The translations under genes were made by a program, and so were the position numbers. Below the pieces are notes generated by a model. The model ran no database searches and was not told the origin of the DNA. It saw only the letters and a list, made by a program, of their open reading frames with translations. Positions 51,427-59,978 of a DNA stretch of 64,000 bases are shown piece after piece (position 1 is the stretch's first letter; every line of letters begins with the position of its first letter). This DNA is from JAWWOW01 sp033851265 (lineage in GTDB: Bacteria > Actinomycetota > Actinomycetes > JAWWOW01): assembly GCA_033851265.1 (NCBI GenBank), contig JAWWOW010000004.1, forward strand, positions 372,001 to 436,000, in the 5' to 3' direction.

Positions 51427-51430
51427 AATC

Positions 51431-51847
51431 ATGCTCGCTCGTATCCGCAAGGCCATGGATGAGCGCGAGGGCGGCTTCACGCTCATCGAGCTCCTCGTGG
51501 TCATCATCATCATCGGCATCCTCGCCGCCATCGCTATCCCGGTCTTCCTGAACCAGCGGAAGAAGGGCTACGAGGCATCCATGAAGTCGGACCTCCGTAC
51601 CGTCGCGAACGAGATGGAGACCTACTTCACCGACGCGCAGATCTACCCGGCTACGTCGACCGTCACGGGCACCCCGCTCGTGGTCGGCACCGGTGGCAAC
51701 TCGGTCACCCTTTCCGCTGGCAACACCATCAAGGTGAAGTCGTCGGACGCGAACAGCTTCTGCCTGGACGCGACCAGCTCGAAGACGACCGCTCTGTGGT
51801 CGTACAACAGCGCTTCGGGTGGCGTCACCAAGGGCGCTTGCCCGTAA
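51431..51847 (+). CDS. pilA: Type IV major pilin, riboswitch-controlled copy
   Basis: The 138-residue prepilin has a 15-residue leader ending in GG and mature N-terminus FTLIELLVVIIIIGILAAIAI with the conserved Glu at position 5 (Glu20). The C-terminal domain is small with two Cys (FCLDATS and GACP) that may form the D-loop disulfide. It is preceded by the c-di-GMP-I riboswitch and followed by a strong terminator, so it is probably a single-gene transcript. The second pilin downstream is a paralogue. Confidence 0.95.
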   Translation: MLARIRKAMDEREGGFTLIELLVVIIIIGILAAIAIPVFLNQRKKGYEASMKSDLRTVANEMETYFTDAQIYPATSTVTGTPLVVGTGGNSVTLSAGNTIKVKSSDANSFCLDATSSKTTALWSYNSASGGVTKGACP

Positions 51848-51861
51848 TCTCCACGCTTCGT

Positions 51862-51897
51862 CACTGCAGCCCCGGGCATTTGCCCGGGGCTGCAGTG
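51862..51897 (+). terminator. Strong terminator after the first pilin gene
   Basis: CACTGCAGCCCCGGGCA (51862-51878) is the perfect reverse complement of TGCCCGGGGCTGCAGTG (51881-51897), with only TT between in this fully paired reading. In practice a 4-nt loop is more likely. CTGTTC follows. It separates the two pilin genes. Confidence 0.8.
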
Positions 51898-51908
51898 CTG
51901 TTCGGCCG

Positions 51909-51934
51909 TAAAGACCGCCTATCCGCTGGCCGAT
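51909..51934 (+). promoter_or_regulatory. Sigma-28-like promoter, copy 6 (second pilin and minor pilins)
   Basis: TAAAG at 51909-51913, 15 nt, GCCGAT at 51929-51934 followed by GA, the copy closest to the textbook FliA/WhiG sequence. It lies between the terminator of the first pilin and the second pilin gene, about 56 nt before its ATG. Confidence 0.72.
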
Positions 51935-51990
51935 GAAGCAAGGCAAATCACTGGTATTCGCCCAGGCACGAAAGCTACCCAGGAGGAGCT

Positions 51991-52437
51991 ATGCGGAAGT
52001 TCACGCTGCGCTCCCTTCATGAGCGCGACGAGAGCGGCTTCACCCTGATTGAGCTCCTCGTGGTCATCATCATCATCGGGATCCTCGCCGCCATCGCCAT
52101 CCCGATGTTCATGAACCAGAAAAAGCGCGGCTACGACGCCAGCCTCAAGAGCGACCTGCGCAACGCCGCGAACGCGATGGAGACCTACTACACGTCCAAC
52201 GATGTCTATCCGGTCAGCCTCGATGGGACCGTGTGGAGCGGCAACGCTGTGGCGCTTGACGGAGAAGCGGTCAAGTTGTCCGGAAACAACTCGATCACCC
52301 TGAAGTTCAACGCCGCCGGCGATGCCTACTGCCTGGTCGGGACCAATCCAAAAGCCTCGCGGCCGACGGGCTTCTTCTATATCAGCAGCGTTGGCGGGAT
52401 CCAGCCCACCGGCACCACGTCCTGTGGCACCTACTGA
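51991..52437 (+). CDS. Type IV major-type pilin, second copy
   Basis: The 148-residue prepilin (AGGAGG at 51981-51986) has leader MRKFTLRSLHERDESG and mature start FTLIELLVVIIIIGILAAIAI with Glu21 at position +5. The N-terminal helix is nearly identical to the first pilin and the C-terminal domain differs (two Cys, AYCLVG and TSCGTY). It is probably the first gene of the minor pilin operon and may be an alternative major subunit or an initiation pilin. Confidence 0.94.
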   Translation: MRKFTLRSLHERDESGFTLIELLVVIIIIGILAAIAIPMFMNQKKRGYDASLKSDLRNAANAMETYYTSNDVYPVSLDGTVWSGNAVALDGEAVKLSGNNSITLKFNAAGDAYCLVGTNPKASRPTGFFYISSVGGIQPTGTTSCGTY

Positions 52438-52534
52438 GCGAACGGATCGGGCCTGCAGCGCGGTAGTCCCCCGCTCGGACCTCAAGTGCACCCAGCGCCT
52501 TGACGAGACCAGAAGACGACGAGGAGGAGAACCC

Positions 52535-54214
52535 GTGCGTCTGATTGCTCTCGCGCGCCGTCGTACAACGGCGTCGTGCGACGCTGGCTTTTCCTTGATG
52601 GAAGTCATCGTCGCGATATTCATCCTCACCGTCGTCATGGGCGCGGCTACGGCTTTCTTTGTCAACAACGCGCACAGTGTGGGTGGGCAGAGCCAGCGCC
52701 AGAACGCCGTGTACCTCGCCGACCAGCAGCTCGAGGCTGTGCGTTCGGTCCCACCGGACAAACTCGTCAAGGGACGCACCTCCGCCTCTGTCGTCGCGTT
52801 GCATGCGACGGCCGGAGCGTCCACGCTCATCGCCCAGGACGACACGAGCGCGGGAAACTACGACCCTGCCGCCACCGGCGCGAGCACGCCCGAGATCGCA
52901 ACGAGCCAGACGAAGACGGTCAACAGCGTCGTCTACACGATCCGCACTTTCATCAATCGGTGCTGGTACGACCCGGCAACCGAGATCTGTGGGTCGACGT
53001 CGTCGTCCTCGACCACGAAGGAATGGCGCGTCATCGTCGACGTGGCCTGGGCCCCAACCGGTTCGCGCGCGTGCATCGGCGGCTGCAGCTACGCCGCGAG
53101 CGCGTTGATCGACCCCAACGGCGACCCGAAGTTCAACAGCAACATCAGCCATCCGACAATCAGCTCCACCAGCCCGACGAGCCTCGCGGTCACCAAGAGC
53201 GACAACACCTTCCTCATCAACGGCGATGAGTTCGTCAATGGTGCGACAGTCACGATCTCGACCGGCGGCGGCACATTCAGCGCCGTTGCCAGCAACTCCG
53301 GCACGCAGATCTCGGTGCCGTTCACGGCCGGCAACACCCCCGGCTCCTACGTCATCAGCGTGGTCAACCCGGACGGTGGCCGCGACACGACCTCCTTCAC
53401 CGAGAACGCGCTTCCGGTCATCACGTCGACAACCCCCGTCCCGAGCCCGCTCACGGGCGCGACGGCCACCACCTTGACCTTGAACGGCACCGGTTTTCAG
53501 AACGGCGCCACCGTGACGGCGACCAACGGCGTCACGATCGGCTCGGTCACCTGGCTGTCGGCGACCCAGCTGCGATTGAACAACGTGCAGGACGCTGCCG
53601 ATGGCGGGAGCTCGGTCATCACCGTGACCAACCCGGATCAAGGCGACGACACGGTCGCGGTGACGTTCAAGTCGAAGCCGTCCATCACGAGCGCTACCCC
53701 GGCTAGCGGCGGTCCGTACCGCAACACCCCGACCACGATGACGCTCGTTGGCGACGGTTTCCAGCCTGGCGTCAGCGTCACTGCTACCAACGCCACCGTC
53801 AGCTCCGTAACTTTCGTGAGCGCGACCCAGGTGACGCTCACCTACACGGGCACGGTCAACGGCACGTCGGTCCTGACCCTGACCAACCCTGATGGCGGGA
53901 CCACCACGAGGAACGTCACGGTCGCCACAGCGCCCGCGCCGACGATCACGGCATTCACTGGCACGGCCACCAAGAGCGTCAACCGCACGTTCACAATCAC
54001 CGGGACCAACTTCTTCCCCGGTGCAACCGTGGTGTACCGCAACCAGGCGAACACCGTGACCTACTACAGCGGCCCGGCGACCTACGCGAACTCCACGTCG
54101 TTGACGTTCGTCGCGAACATGGGTGCGACCACCGGAAGCATCCCGGTGACTGTCACCGTCACGAACCCAGACGGCCAGACCGTGAGCTTCAACCGAAACG
54201 TCACGGTGAGCTGA
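52535..54214 (+). CDS. PilV-like minor pilin with four IPT/TIG repeats
   Basis: GTG 52535 with GAGGAGG upstream gives a short leader ending DAG, cleaved before FSLMEVIVAIFILTVVMGA (Glu at +5). The 559-residue protein is far longer than usual minor pilins. After a PilV-like part of ~200 residues come four immunoglobulin-like IPT/TIG repeats starting near residues 205, 293, 380 and 468, each with a phrase like (L/T)xGxxFxxGATVT. Such repeats are typical of surface adhesins, so it may display an adhesive rod from the pilus. It precedes the PilW-like gene by 1 bp. Confidence 0.88.
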   Translation: MRLIALARRRTTASCDAGFSLMEVIVAIFILTVVMGAATAFFVNNAHSVGGQSQRQNAVYLADQQLEAVRSVPPDKLVKGRTSASVVALHATAGASTLIAQDDTSAGNYDPAATGASTPEIATSQTKTVNSVVYTIRTFINRCWYDPATEICGSTSSSSTTKEWRVIVDVAWAPTGSRACIGGCSYAASALIDPNGDPKFNSNISHPTISSTSPTSLAVTKSDNTFLINGDEFVNGATVTISTGGGTFSAVASNSGTQISVPFTAGNTPGSYVISVVNPDGGRDTTSFTENALPVITSTTPVPSPLTGATATTLTLNGTGFQNGATVTATNGVTIGSVTWLSATQLRLNNVQDAADGGSSVITVTNPDQGDDTVAVTFKSKPSITSATPASGGPYRNTPTTMTLVGDGFQPGVSVTATNATVSSVTFVSATQVTLTYTGTVNGTSVLTLTNPDGGTTTRNVTVATAPAPTITAFTGTATKSVNRTFTITGTNFFPGATVVYRNQANTVTYYSGPATYANSTSLTFVANMGATTGSIPVTVTVTNPDGQTVSFNRNVTVS

Positions 54215-54215
54215 C

Positions 54216-54842
54216 ATGACGCTGACACGGCTTCGTCAAGCCTTGCACGGTCGCGAGGATCGTGGCGCGACCCTGGTCGAGCTCATCGTCGTCATGGGTG
54301 TGTTCGGTATCTTCATCGCGTTGTTCACGGCGGCCACCACGTCGATGTTCGGCCAGGTACGCCGGCAGCAGGGCACGACCGACAACCTTGACACGACACG
54401 CAAGGTGATCCTGCTGCTCGACAAGCAGGTCCGCTACGCGAACTTCATCTCGACGCCTGGCACCGCGGCTGACGGCAACACCTATGTCGAGTGGCGCACC
54501 GGCAACACGGGTCAGCAGCAGACGTGCACCCAGTGGCGCTACGTCACGACCGCGAAAACGCTGCAGTACCGCCGTTGGCTGCCCCCGCTGAGCGGCGTCG
54601 GTGCCGTCACTGCATCTGCATGGGTGACCGAAGGGACCGGGATCAACCTGAAGGCCGGCAGTCCTATCTGGTCGATCACCGCGACGTCTCCGAGTGCGAC
54701 CCGCGAGGCCTTGACCGTGACCTTCGTCTCCAGGCACGGCAACCCTGCAAAGAGTACGAACAGTCAGGTCACCTTGACCGGCTTGAACACGCCGAGCGCC
54801 GTGCCTTCTGGCGCCACATGCACCGAGGTCGGTCGTCCATGA
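54216..54842 (+). CDS. PilW-like minor prepilin
   Basis: The 208-residue prepilin has leader ending REDRG, cleaved before ATLVELIVVMGVFGIFIALF with Glu22 at +5 (type III signal). The rest is a β-rich globular domain with two Cys (QTCTQWRY and ATCTEV). Located between the PilV-like and PilX-like genes and overlapping the latter by 4 bp, it is probably part of the minor pilin priming complex. Confidence 0.88.
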   Translation: MTLTRLRQALHGREDRGATLVELIVVMGVFGIFIALFTAATTSMFGQVRRQQGTTDNLDTTRKVILLLDKQVRYANFISTPGTAADGNTYVEWRTGNTGQQQTCTQWRYVTTAKTLQYRRWLPPLSGVGAVTASAWVTEGTGINLKAGSPIWSITATSPSATREALTVTFVSRHGNPAKSTNSQVTLTGLNTPSAVPSGATCTEVGRP

Positions 54843-56515
54843 GCACACCGCACGGCACTGCGCCGTACCGTTCCCTTCTCTCGCTCCTCGCGCGGGTTCG
54901 CAACCGCGCGGAGGGAGAGTCGGGTTTCGCGCTGGTCTTTGCGTTGCTGCTCATCATTATCATTTCCGCGTTGAGTCTCGCTCTGGCCGGTCTCGTATAC
55001 AGCCAGACACGTCCGGGCCAGTTCTCCAAGAAGAACATCCGCACGGTCAACGCCGCGAGCTCTGGGTTGCAGGCGTCACTCGGCCAGCTGCGGTCAGCGA
55101 ACGACGGCTCAGGCAACGGTGTCCTGCTCAAGCTGCCGTGCACGTCCTCGACGTCGGCAACATTCAGCTCGGGCGCGACGGTGGTCACCACGAACGGGTA
55201 CACCATCGACGGTCAGGTCAGCAGCGGCCAGGGAAACCTGAACTACACCGCTTCGATTGCGTACTACACAGTGGACCCGAGCGCGCACGACACGGACATG
55301 GCGTGGTTGCAGTCGAACGCGATGACGTGCCCGCTGTCGGCCGTGCCGGCCTATGCGTTCATCCAGTCTTACGGCAAGGGTGACGCAGTCCCCGGCATGG
55401 CGACGAAGAACGGTAACCGCACGCAACACGGCGTCTACCAGTTCGCGACGACGAACACGAACAGCGTCGGCGGGCGCATGATCGAGTACGGGACTAGCAA
55501 CCCGGGCCTCTGCATGGAGGTCGAGTCGCTCCCAGCTGCGGTTGGCAAGCGCATCCTCGTCAAGAACTGCCTCGCACTCGGTACACCGCAGCAGACCTGG
55601 CAGTACCGCAACGATCTGACCATCTTCTACGGCGGCGACCCCACGTTGAACTTGTGCATCGAGAAGCCGACGAGCGGAAGCACGCCCACGCTGCAGACCT
55701 GCACGGGCACTGGCTCGGGCACCACGTACCCGTACGCAAACGCGCAACAGCAGCGCCAGGAGTGGGGCTTCAACGACAGCGGTCACTTCTCGGCTTCGTT
55801 GAGCAACGGCACGGTGACCAACGGCTCAGGTGGTGAGTGCCTCGACCCGCAAGGCGCGACCTCGGGTGCGCCAGCGGCATCTGGTGCCGTCCTCGTGATT
55901 GTCAGCTGTGACGGAGCGACGACCGGTTACACCGCTTGGGACCCGGACCCGCAGGTGGGTGCCGGTAAGGCGGGCGGAAACATCACTGGTCTTCCGGGTG
56001 CTCCGACCAACCAGTTCGTCAACTACAAAGAGTTCGGTCGCTGCCTCGACGTCACCGGCCAGAACGTCAACGCCGACCACCTCATCGACTATCCCTGCAA
56101 GCAGGCCCCGGACAGCACCACGTTGACCTGGAACCAGCTGTGGACGTACACCGCCATCAGCGGCGGCTACGGGAAGTTCTACACGACCTACAGCGGCACG
56201 CAGTACTGCCTGACGGCACCGAGCTCCGGCAACCTGATCACCACGGTTCCGTGTGCAGGTACGCCGGGCAACAACCAGCTCTGGAAGCCGACCGGAAATA
56301 TCATCGGTAACTACACGGCTTCCTACGAGCTGATCAGCAAGCTCGACAGCCGTTGCATGGGTGTGACGCAGGTTGGCGCCATCACGTTTGGATCGTCGAA
56401 CATCGTGGTCGAGACCTGCGACGGTTCGCTCGGACAGAAGTGGAACGCGCCTCCGAGCGTGCCGAACACCGGTCTGGGCAACATCCAGGAGGACGCGGGG
56501 GCATCGGGCGGCTGA
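54839..56515 (+). CDS. PilX-like minor pilin carrying a ricin-B lectin domain
   Basis: ATG 54839 overlaps the previous stop. The 558-residue protein has a 29-residue leader ending ESG and mature start FALVFALLLIIIISALSLAL, where position +5 is Phe instead of Glu, as in PilX/GspK-type tip subunits. From about residue 205 to 550 there is a β-trefoil lectin region with repeated Q-x-W motifs (QTWQYRND, QEWGFND, QLWTYTA, QLWKPTG, QKWNAPP) and CLD/CME phrases, probably two trefoils. The expected role is carbohydrate-binding adhesion at the pilus tip. The ligand is unknown. Confidence 0.88.
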   Translation: MSTPHGTAPYRSLLSLLARVRNRAEGESGFALVFALLLIIIISALSLALAGLVYSQTRPGQFSKKNIRTVNAASSGLQASLGQLRSANDGSGNGVLLKLPCTSSTSATFSSGATVVTTNGYTIDGQVSSGQGNLNYTASIAYYTVDPSAHDTDMAWLQSNAMTCPLSAVPAYAFIQSYGKGDAVPGMATKNGNRTQHGVYQFATTNTNSVGGRMIEYGTSNPGLCMEVESLPAAVGKRILVKNCLALGTPQQTWQYRNDLTIFYGGDPTLNLCIEKPTSGSTPTLQTCTGTGSGTTYPYANAQQQRQEWGFNDSGHFSASLSNGTVTNGSGGECLDPQGATSGAPAASGAVLVIVSCDGATTGYTAWDPDPQVGAGKAGGNITGLPGAPTNQFVNYKEFGRCLDVTGQNVNADHLIDYPCKQAPDSTTLTWNQLWTYTAISGGYGKFYTTYSGTQYCLTAPSSGNLITTVPCAGTPGNNQLWKPTGNIIGNYTASYELISKLDSRCMGVTQVGAITFGSSNIVVETCDGSLGQKWNAPPSVPNTGLGNIQEDAGASGG

Positions 56516-56550
56516 CGTCGTTTCGTCGTTGCACGCCTTAGCCTCACGTC

Positions 56551-57330
56551 ATGACCTCGGGGATCGCCGCGCTCGTCGGTGTGCTCGGGCTCATGGTCGG
56601 CTCGTTCCTCAACGTGGTCATCTGGCGAGTCCCGCGGGGTGAGTCCGTCGTACGCCCCGAATCGCATTGCCCGGGCTGCAACAAGCCGATTCGGCCACGC
56701 GACAACGTGCCGGTCCTGTCGTGGTTGCTGCTGCGCGGCCGGTGTCGAGACTGCGGGACATCCATCAGCCCCCGCTATCCGGCCGTCGAGGTCCTCACCG
56801 CGCTGGTGTGGGCTGCGTTCGGGTTGAAATTCGGGTACGACGCGCAGTTGCCCGCGTACCTGTACCTCGGCGCAGTCGGTGTTGCCCTCGCGCTCATCGA
56901 CATCGACACCAAGCGCCTGCCCAACGCGCTGGTCCTGCCGTCGTACCCGATCGCTATGGCCCTGCTCGCCATCGCAGCGGGTGTCAACGGGCAGTGGGGG
57001 GACTTCGTGCGCGCCTTGCTGGGAATGGCCGCGCTGTATGGGTTCTACTTCGCGCTGGTGCTGGCCGTCCCGAGGGGGATGGGCTTCGGTGACGTGAAGC
57101 TTGCTGGCGTCCTCGGCCTCTATCTGGGCTGGCTGGGTTGGGGTCAGGTGATCGCTGGCGGTTTTCTCGGGTTTCTCGTCGGCAGTGTGGCCGGCATCGG
57201 CCTGATGGTGGCCCGGAGGGCCGGCCGGAAGACCGAGATCCCATTTGGCCCGTTCATGCTCCTGGGCGCCTTCCTGGCCGTCTTCTGGGGCCATGCCCTC
57301 GCCAACGCGTACACCTCCACCTTCACCTGA
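56551..57330 (+). CDS. pilD: Prepilin peptidase PilD (A24 family)
   Basis: The 259-residue membrane aspartic protease cleaves, and usually N-methylates, prepilins. It has GSFLNVVIWRVPRGESVV, the zinc Cys pairs HCPGCNKPI and RCRDCGTS, and the two catalytic Asp in ALIDIDTKRLPN (~117) and GFGDVKLAG (~181). About eight membrane segments. It serves all five prepilins encoded just upstream. Confidence 0.95.
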   Translation: MTSGIAALVGVLGLMVGSFLNVVIWRVPRGESVVRPESHCPGCNKPIRPRDNVPVLSWLLLRGRCRDCGTSISPRYPAVEVLTALVWAAFGLKFGYDAQLPAYLYLGAVGVALALIDIDTKRLPNALVLPSYPIAMALLAIAAGVNGQWGDFVRALLGMAALYGFYFALVLAVPRGMGFGDVKLAGVLGLYLGWLGWGQVIAGGFLGFLVGSVAGIGLMVARRAGRKTEIPFGPFMLLGAFLAVFWGHALANAYTSTFT

Positions 57331-57408
57331 CCGCGCTGGGCCGACCGGGTGTCACCCGGCTGAGCGCCCGGTGTAGTCCGCTCGGCGCAGCGAAGTTCGT
57401 GTGGACGC

Positions 57409-57434
57409 TCAAGGCGCCCCCCTGACCGACCGAT
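57409..57434 (+). promoter_or_regulatory. Sigma-28-like promoter, copy 7 (pilM-N-O operon)
   Basis: TCAAG at 57409-57413, 15 nt, ACCGAT at 57429-57434, about 76 nt before pilM, in the gap after pilD. Confidence 0.6.
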
Positions 57435-57510
57435 CCCTCCCAATGACACCGACCGCCATTGGCGGTCACCGCGCGGCCCATTGTGGGTCGCCCACGGAGG
57501 GGAACACGTC

Positions 57511-58578
57511 GTGGCTGGACGAACTGCCGTGGGTCTCGACATCGGGGCCTCGGGGGTGCGGGCGGCCGAGCTGTCGTTCGGCAAGGGACCCGCAACGTTG
57601 GAGCGCTTTGGTCAGGTCGCGCTTCCTGCCGGTGCGGTCCGCGACGGCGAGGTCGTCAACGGCGAAGCCGTCACCGCCGCCATCCGTCAGCTCTGGTCGC
57701 AGGGCAAGTTCACGAGCAAGAAGGTCGTCCTCGGTGTCGCGAATCAGCGCGTCATCGTGCGTCAGGTCGACTTGCCGTGGCTGCCGATGCCCGAGCTGAA
57801 GAAGTCCCTGGAGTTCCAGGTCCAAGACTTCGTCCCGATGCCGGTCGAGCAGGCCATCCTTGATGTGCACCCGCTCGAGGAGTTCACCAACGACAGCGGC
57901 GGCCGGATGCTTCGCGTCCTGCTCGTTGCTGCAGCCCGCGAGATGGTCAGCGGCATGGTTGACGCGGTTCAGCACGCCGGCCTCACCGCCACCATGGTCG
58001 ACCTCACACCGTTCGCTCTGCTTCGCGCTGTTGCGCGTCACGACCAGCTGGGTCTCTCCGGCTCGACCGAGGCACTCGTCGAGGTCGGTGCGTCTGTCAC
58101 CAACATCGTCGTGCACCAGGGCGGCATCCCGCGCTTCGTCCGCATCTTGCTCATGGGTGGCGGTGACCTCACCGACGCCGTCGCTGAGCGGATGGGCGTG
58201 CCGTTCGACCAGGCCGAGTCCGTCAAGCAGCAGATGGGGATCTCCCCGCAGCCAGGTTCGCCCGTCGGCGAGCACCCGGCCGCGCGCGTCCTCGAGACCT
58301 CGGGTGCGACGTTCATCGACGAGGTCCGCGGTTCCCTCGACTACTACCTCGCTGCCCAGCAGGCAGCACCGATCGGTCGCATCGTGCTCTCCGGCGGCGG
58401 CAGCCAGCTCGCCGGCCTCGCACAGCGGCTGTCCACAGCTACCCGTCTGCCGGTCGAGCTGGGCAACCCGCTCGCGTCGCTGCAGATCGGGAAGACGGGC
58501 CTCTCGCCCGAGCAACTGAGCTTCGTCGCTCCGCTCGCCGCCGTGCCGGTGGGGCTCGCCATGGGGGTTGCTGCGTGA
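57511..58578 (+). CDS. pilM: Type IV pilus assembly protein PilM
   Basis: The 355-residue cytoplasmic actin-like (ASKHA) ATPase has phosphate loop TAVGLDIGASGVRAAELS, KSLEFQVQDFVPMPVEQAILD, and the C-terminal GGGDLTDAVAERMG and SGGGSQLAGLAQRL. It recruits PilN's cytoplasmic tail. I start at GTG 57511, with GGAGG about 10 nt upstream. The longer frame from 57481 is not supported. The stop overlaps pilN (GTGA). Confidence 0.94.
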   Translation: MAGRTAVGLDIGASGVRAAELSFGKGPATLERFGQVALPAGAVRDGEVVNGEAVTAAIRQLWSQGKFTSKKVVLGVANQRVIVRQVDLPWLPMPELKKSLEFQVQDFVPMPVEQAILDVHPLEEFTNDSGGRMLRVLLVAAAREMVSGMVDAVQHAGLTATMVDLTPFALLRAVARHDQLGLSGSTEALVEVGASVTNIVVHQGGIPRFVRILLMGGGDLTDAVAERMGVPFDQAESVKQQMGISPQPGSPVGEHPAARVLETSGATFIDEVRGSLDYYLAAQQAAPIGRIVLSGGGSQLAGLAQRLSTATRLPVELGNPLASLQIGKTGLSPEQLSFVAPLAAVPVGLAMGVAA

Positions 58579-59252
58579 CCACGCCAACGTTAACGACGAC
58601 ACAGCTCGCGGCACTGCCGCGGGTGAACCTGCTGCCGCCGGAGATCGCCGAGCGGCGTCGGGCACGCCTGGTCCAGGTGGGCATGGGTGCCGCCTTCGCA
58701 GCCTCTGTGGTTGTGATCGGCGCCGTCTACATGCTCGCGCACCAGGGCGCCACCAACGCCAAGTCCGACCTCGAAGCGGCGCAGACGTTGAACACGTCGC
58801 TGAAGGCTCAGGTCACCAAGTTCGACGGTGACCAGGCCAAGCGCGCCGACCTGATCTCGCAGCAGGGCCTGTTGACGACGGCCATGGGCAGAGAGATCCA
58901 GTGGTCGCACTTCATGAACGATCTGTCGCTGCGCATCCCCGAGAACGTCTGGGTGAAGCACATCACCTTCACCGAGACTGCGGTGCCCGGTGGAGTTGCA
59001 CCACCCGCGAACTCGGCTGCGCTGCCGGATGCAGGGCTCGGCAAGATCACGTTCGAAGGCGTTGCATACACGCACGACGACGTGGCTACCTGGCTCGACT
59101 CGCTCGCCCGTGAGAAGGGCTACGCGAACCCGTACTTCACAACCTCGGTGACGGCGTTCATCGGTCCCACAGCTGTGGTGAACCACTCGTCGTCGGTGAC
59201 CCTCACGGACGCGGCGCTGTCCGGTCGTTACACACAGCCGGCAGGGAGCTGA
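58575..59252 (+). CDS. pilN: Type IV pilus assembly protein PilN
   Basis: The 225-residue protein carries RVNLLPPEIAERRRARL near the N-terminus (the PilM-binding motif), one membrane helix (about 34-56), a coiled coil (KSDLEAAQTLNTSLKAQVTKF) and a small α/β domain with WSHFMNDLSLRIPENVWVKHI. Part of the alignment complex. Confidence 0.92.
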   Translation: MTTPTLTTTQLAALPRVNLLPPEIAERRRARLVQVGMGAAFAASVVVIGAVYMLAHQGATNAKSDLEAAQTLNTSLKAQVTKFDGDQAKRADLISQQGLLTTAMGREIQWSHFMNDLSLRIPENVWVKHITFTETAVPGGVAPPANSAALPDAGLGKITFEGVAYTHDDVATWLDSLAREKGYANPYFTTSVTAFIGPTAVVNHSSSVTLTDAALSGRYTQPAGS

Positions 59253-59253
59253 C

Positions 59254-59970
59254 ATGGACAAGACCAAGCAGCTGGGGCTGCTCACCGCGGTGGCGATTCT
59301 CGCCGTCCTCGCCGGTGGGTGGTTCCTTCTGGTGTCACCGCAACGTGCTGACGCCAAGCAGACCCGCGCGGACACCGCCGAGCAGGAGCAGCAGAACCAA
59401 TCGCTCCAGTCGACGATCGCGAGCCTGCAGGCGCAGCACAAGAACCTGCCCCAGGTTCAGGCCCAGCTGGCCAAGTTGGCTACGCAGCTGCCGAGCAACC
59501 CGGGTCTGCCGGCGCTCATCCGTCAGCTGTCCAGTGCTGCCGACAACGCTGGCGTCGACCTCATCTCGATCACGCCGTCGCCCCCGACGGTGATCGCATC
59601 CGCGGCGGCTACCACCCCGGTCGCACCCGCGGGCAGCACAGCAGGTACGCCGGCTGCGCGCAGCGTTGCAGCGCCGAACAACCAACTGGCTTCGGTGCCG
59701 CTGGTCATCCAGGTCAACGGTGGCTACTTCCAGGTTGAGCAGTTCGTTAGCAACCTCGAGGCGCTGAAGCGTTCATTCCTGACAACGCAGGTCGACATGG
59801 CACCTGGGAAGGCGCCGGTGGCCACGTCGACTTCTGCAGGCGCCGCTCCTGCGGCTGCAACGGGCACCGCATATGACGGCCGCCTGACGGCCAACATCAA
59901 CGGCCTCGTCTTCATGAACATCAAGTCCGCCGCTCCCGCCGCTCCGGTGGCGCCGACGGCAGCGAAGTAG
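59254..59970 (+). CDS. pilO: Type IV pilus assembly protein PilO
   Basis: The 238-residue protein has a membrane helix at about 8-28, a coiled coil (TAEQEQQNQSLQSTIASLQA), and a PilO-type α/β domain (LPALIRQLSSAADNAGVDLISITP … VIQVNGGYFQVEQFVSNLEAL). An Ala/Pro-rich insert lies near 110-145. It pairs with PilN. Confidence 0.92.
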   Translation: MDKTKQLGLLTAVAILAVLAGGWFLLVSPQRADAKQTRADTAEQEQQNQSLQSTIASLQAQHKNLPQVQAQLAKLATQLPSNPGLPALIRQLSSAADNAGVDLISITPSPPTVIASAAATTPVAPAGSTAGTPAARSVAAPNNQLASVPLVIQVNGGYFQVEQFVSNLEALKRSFLTTQVDMAPGKAPVATSTSAGAAPAAATGTAYDGRLTANINGLVFMNIKSAAPAAPVAPTAAK

Positions 59971-59978
59971 GAGAAGAG

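Noticed and set aside
52481..52512. TCAAG before the IPT-repeat pilin gene
   Set aside because: The position 15 nt downstream reads GACGAG, not CCGAT, and the gene is close behind the second pilin, so it is probably a chance match.
52382..54217. Long minus-strand open frame (about 610 codons) opposite the IPT-repeat pilin
   Set aside because: Arg/Asp/Gly-rich composition typical of antisense frames in GC-rich genes. The plus-strand frame has a ribosome site, prepilin signal and known domains.
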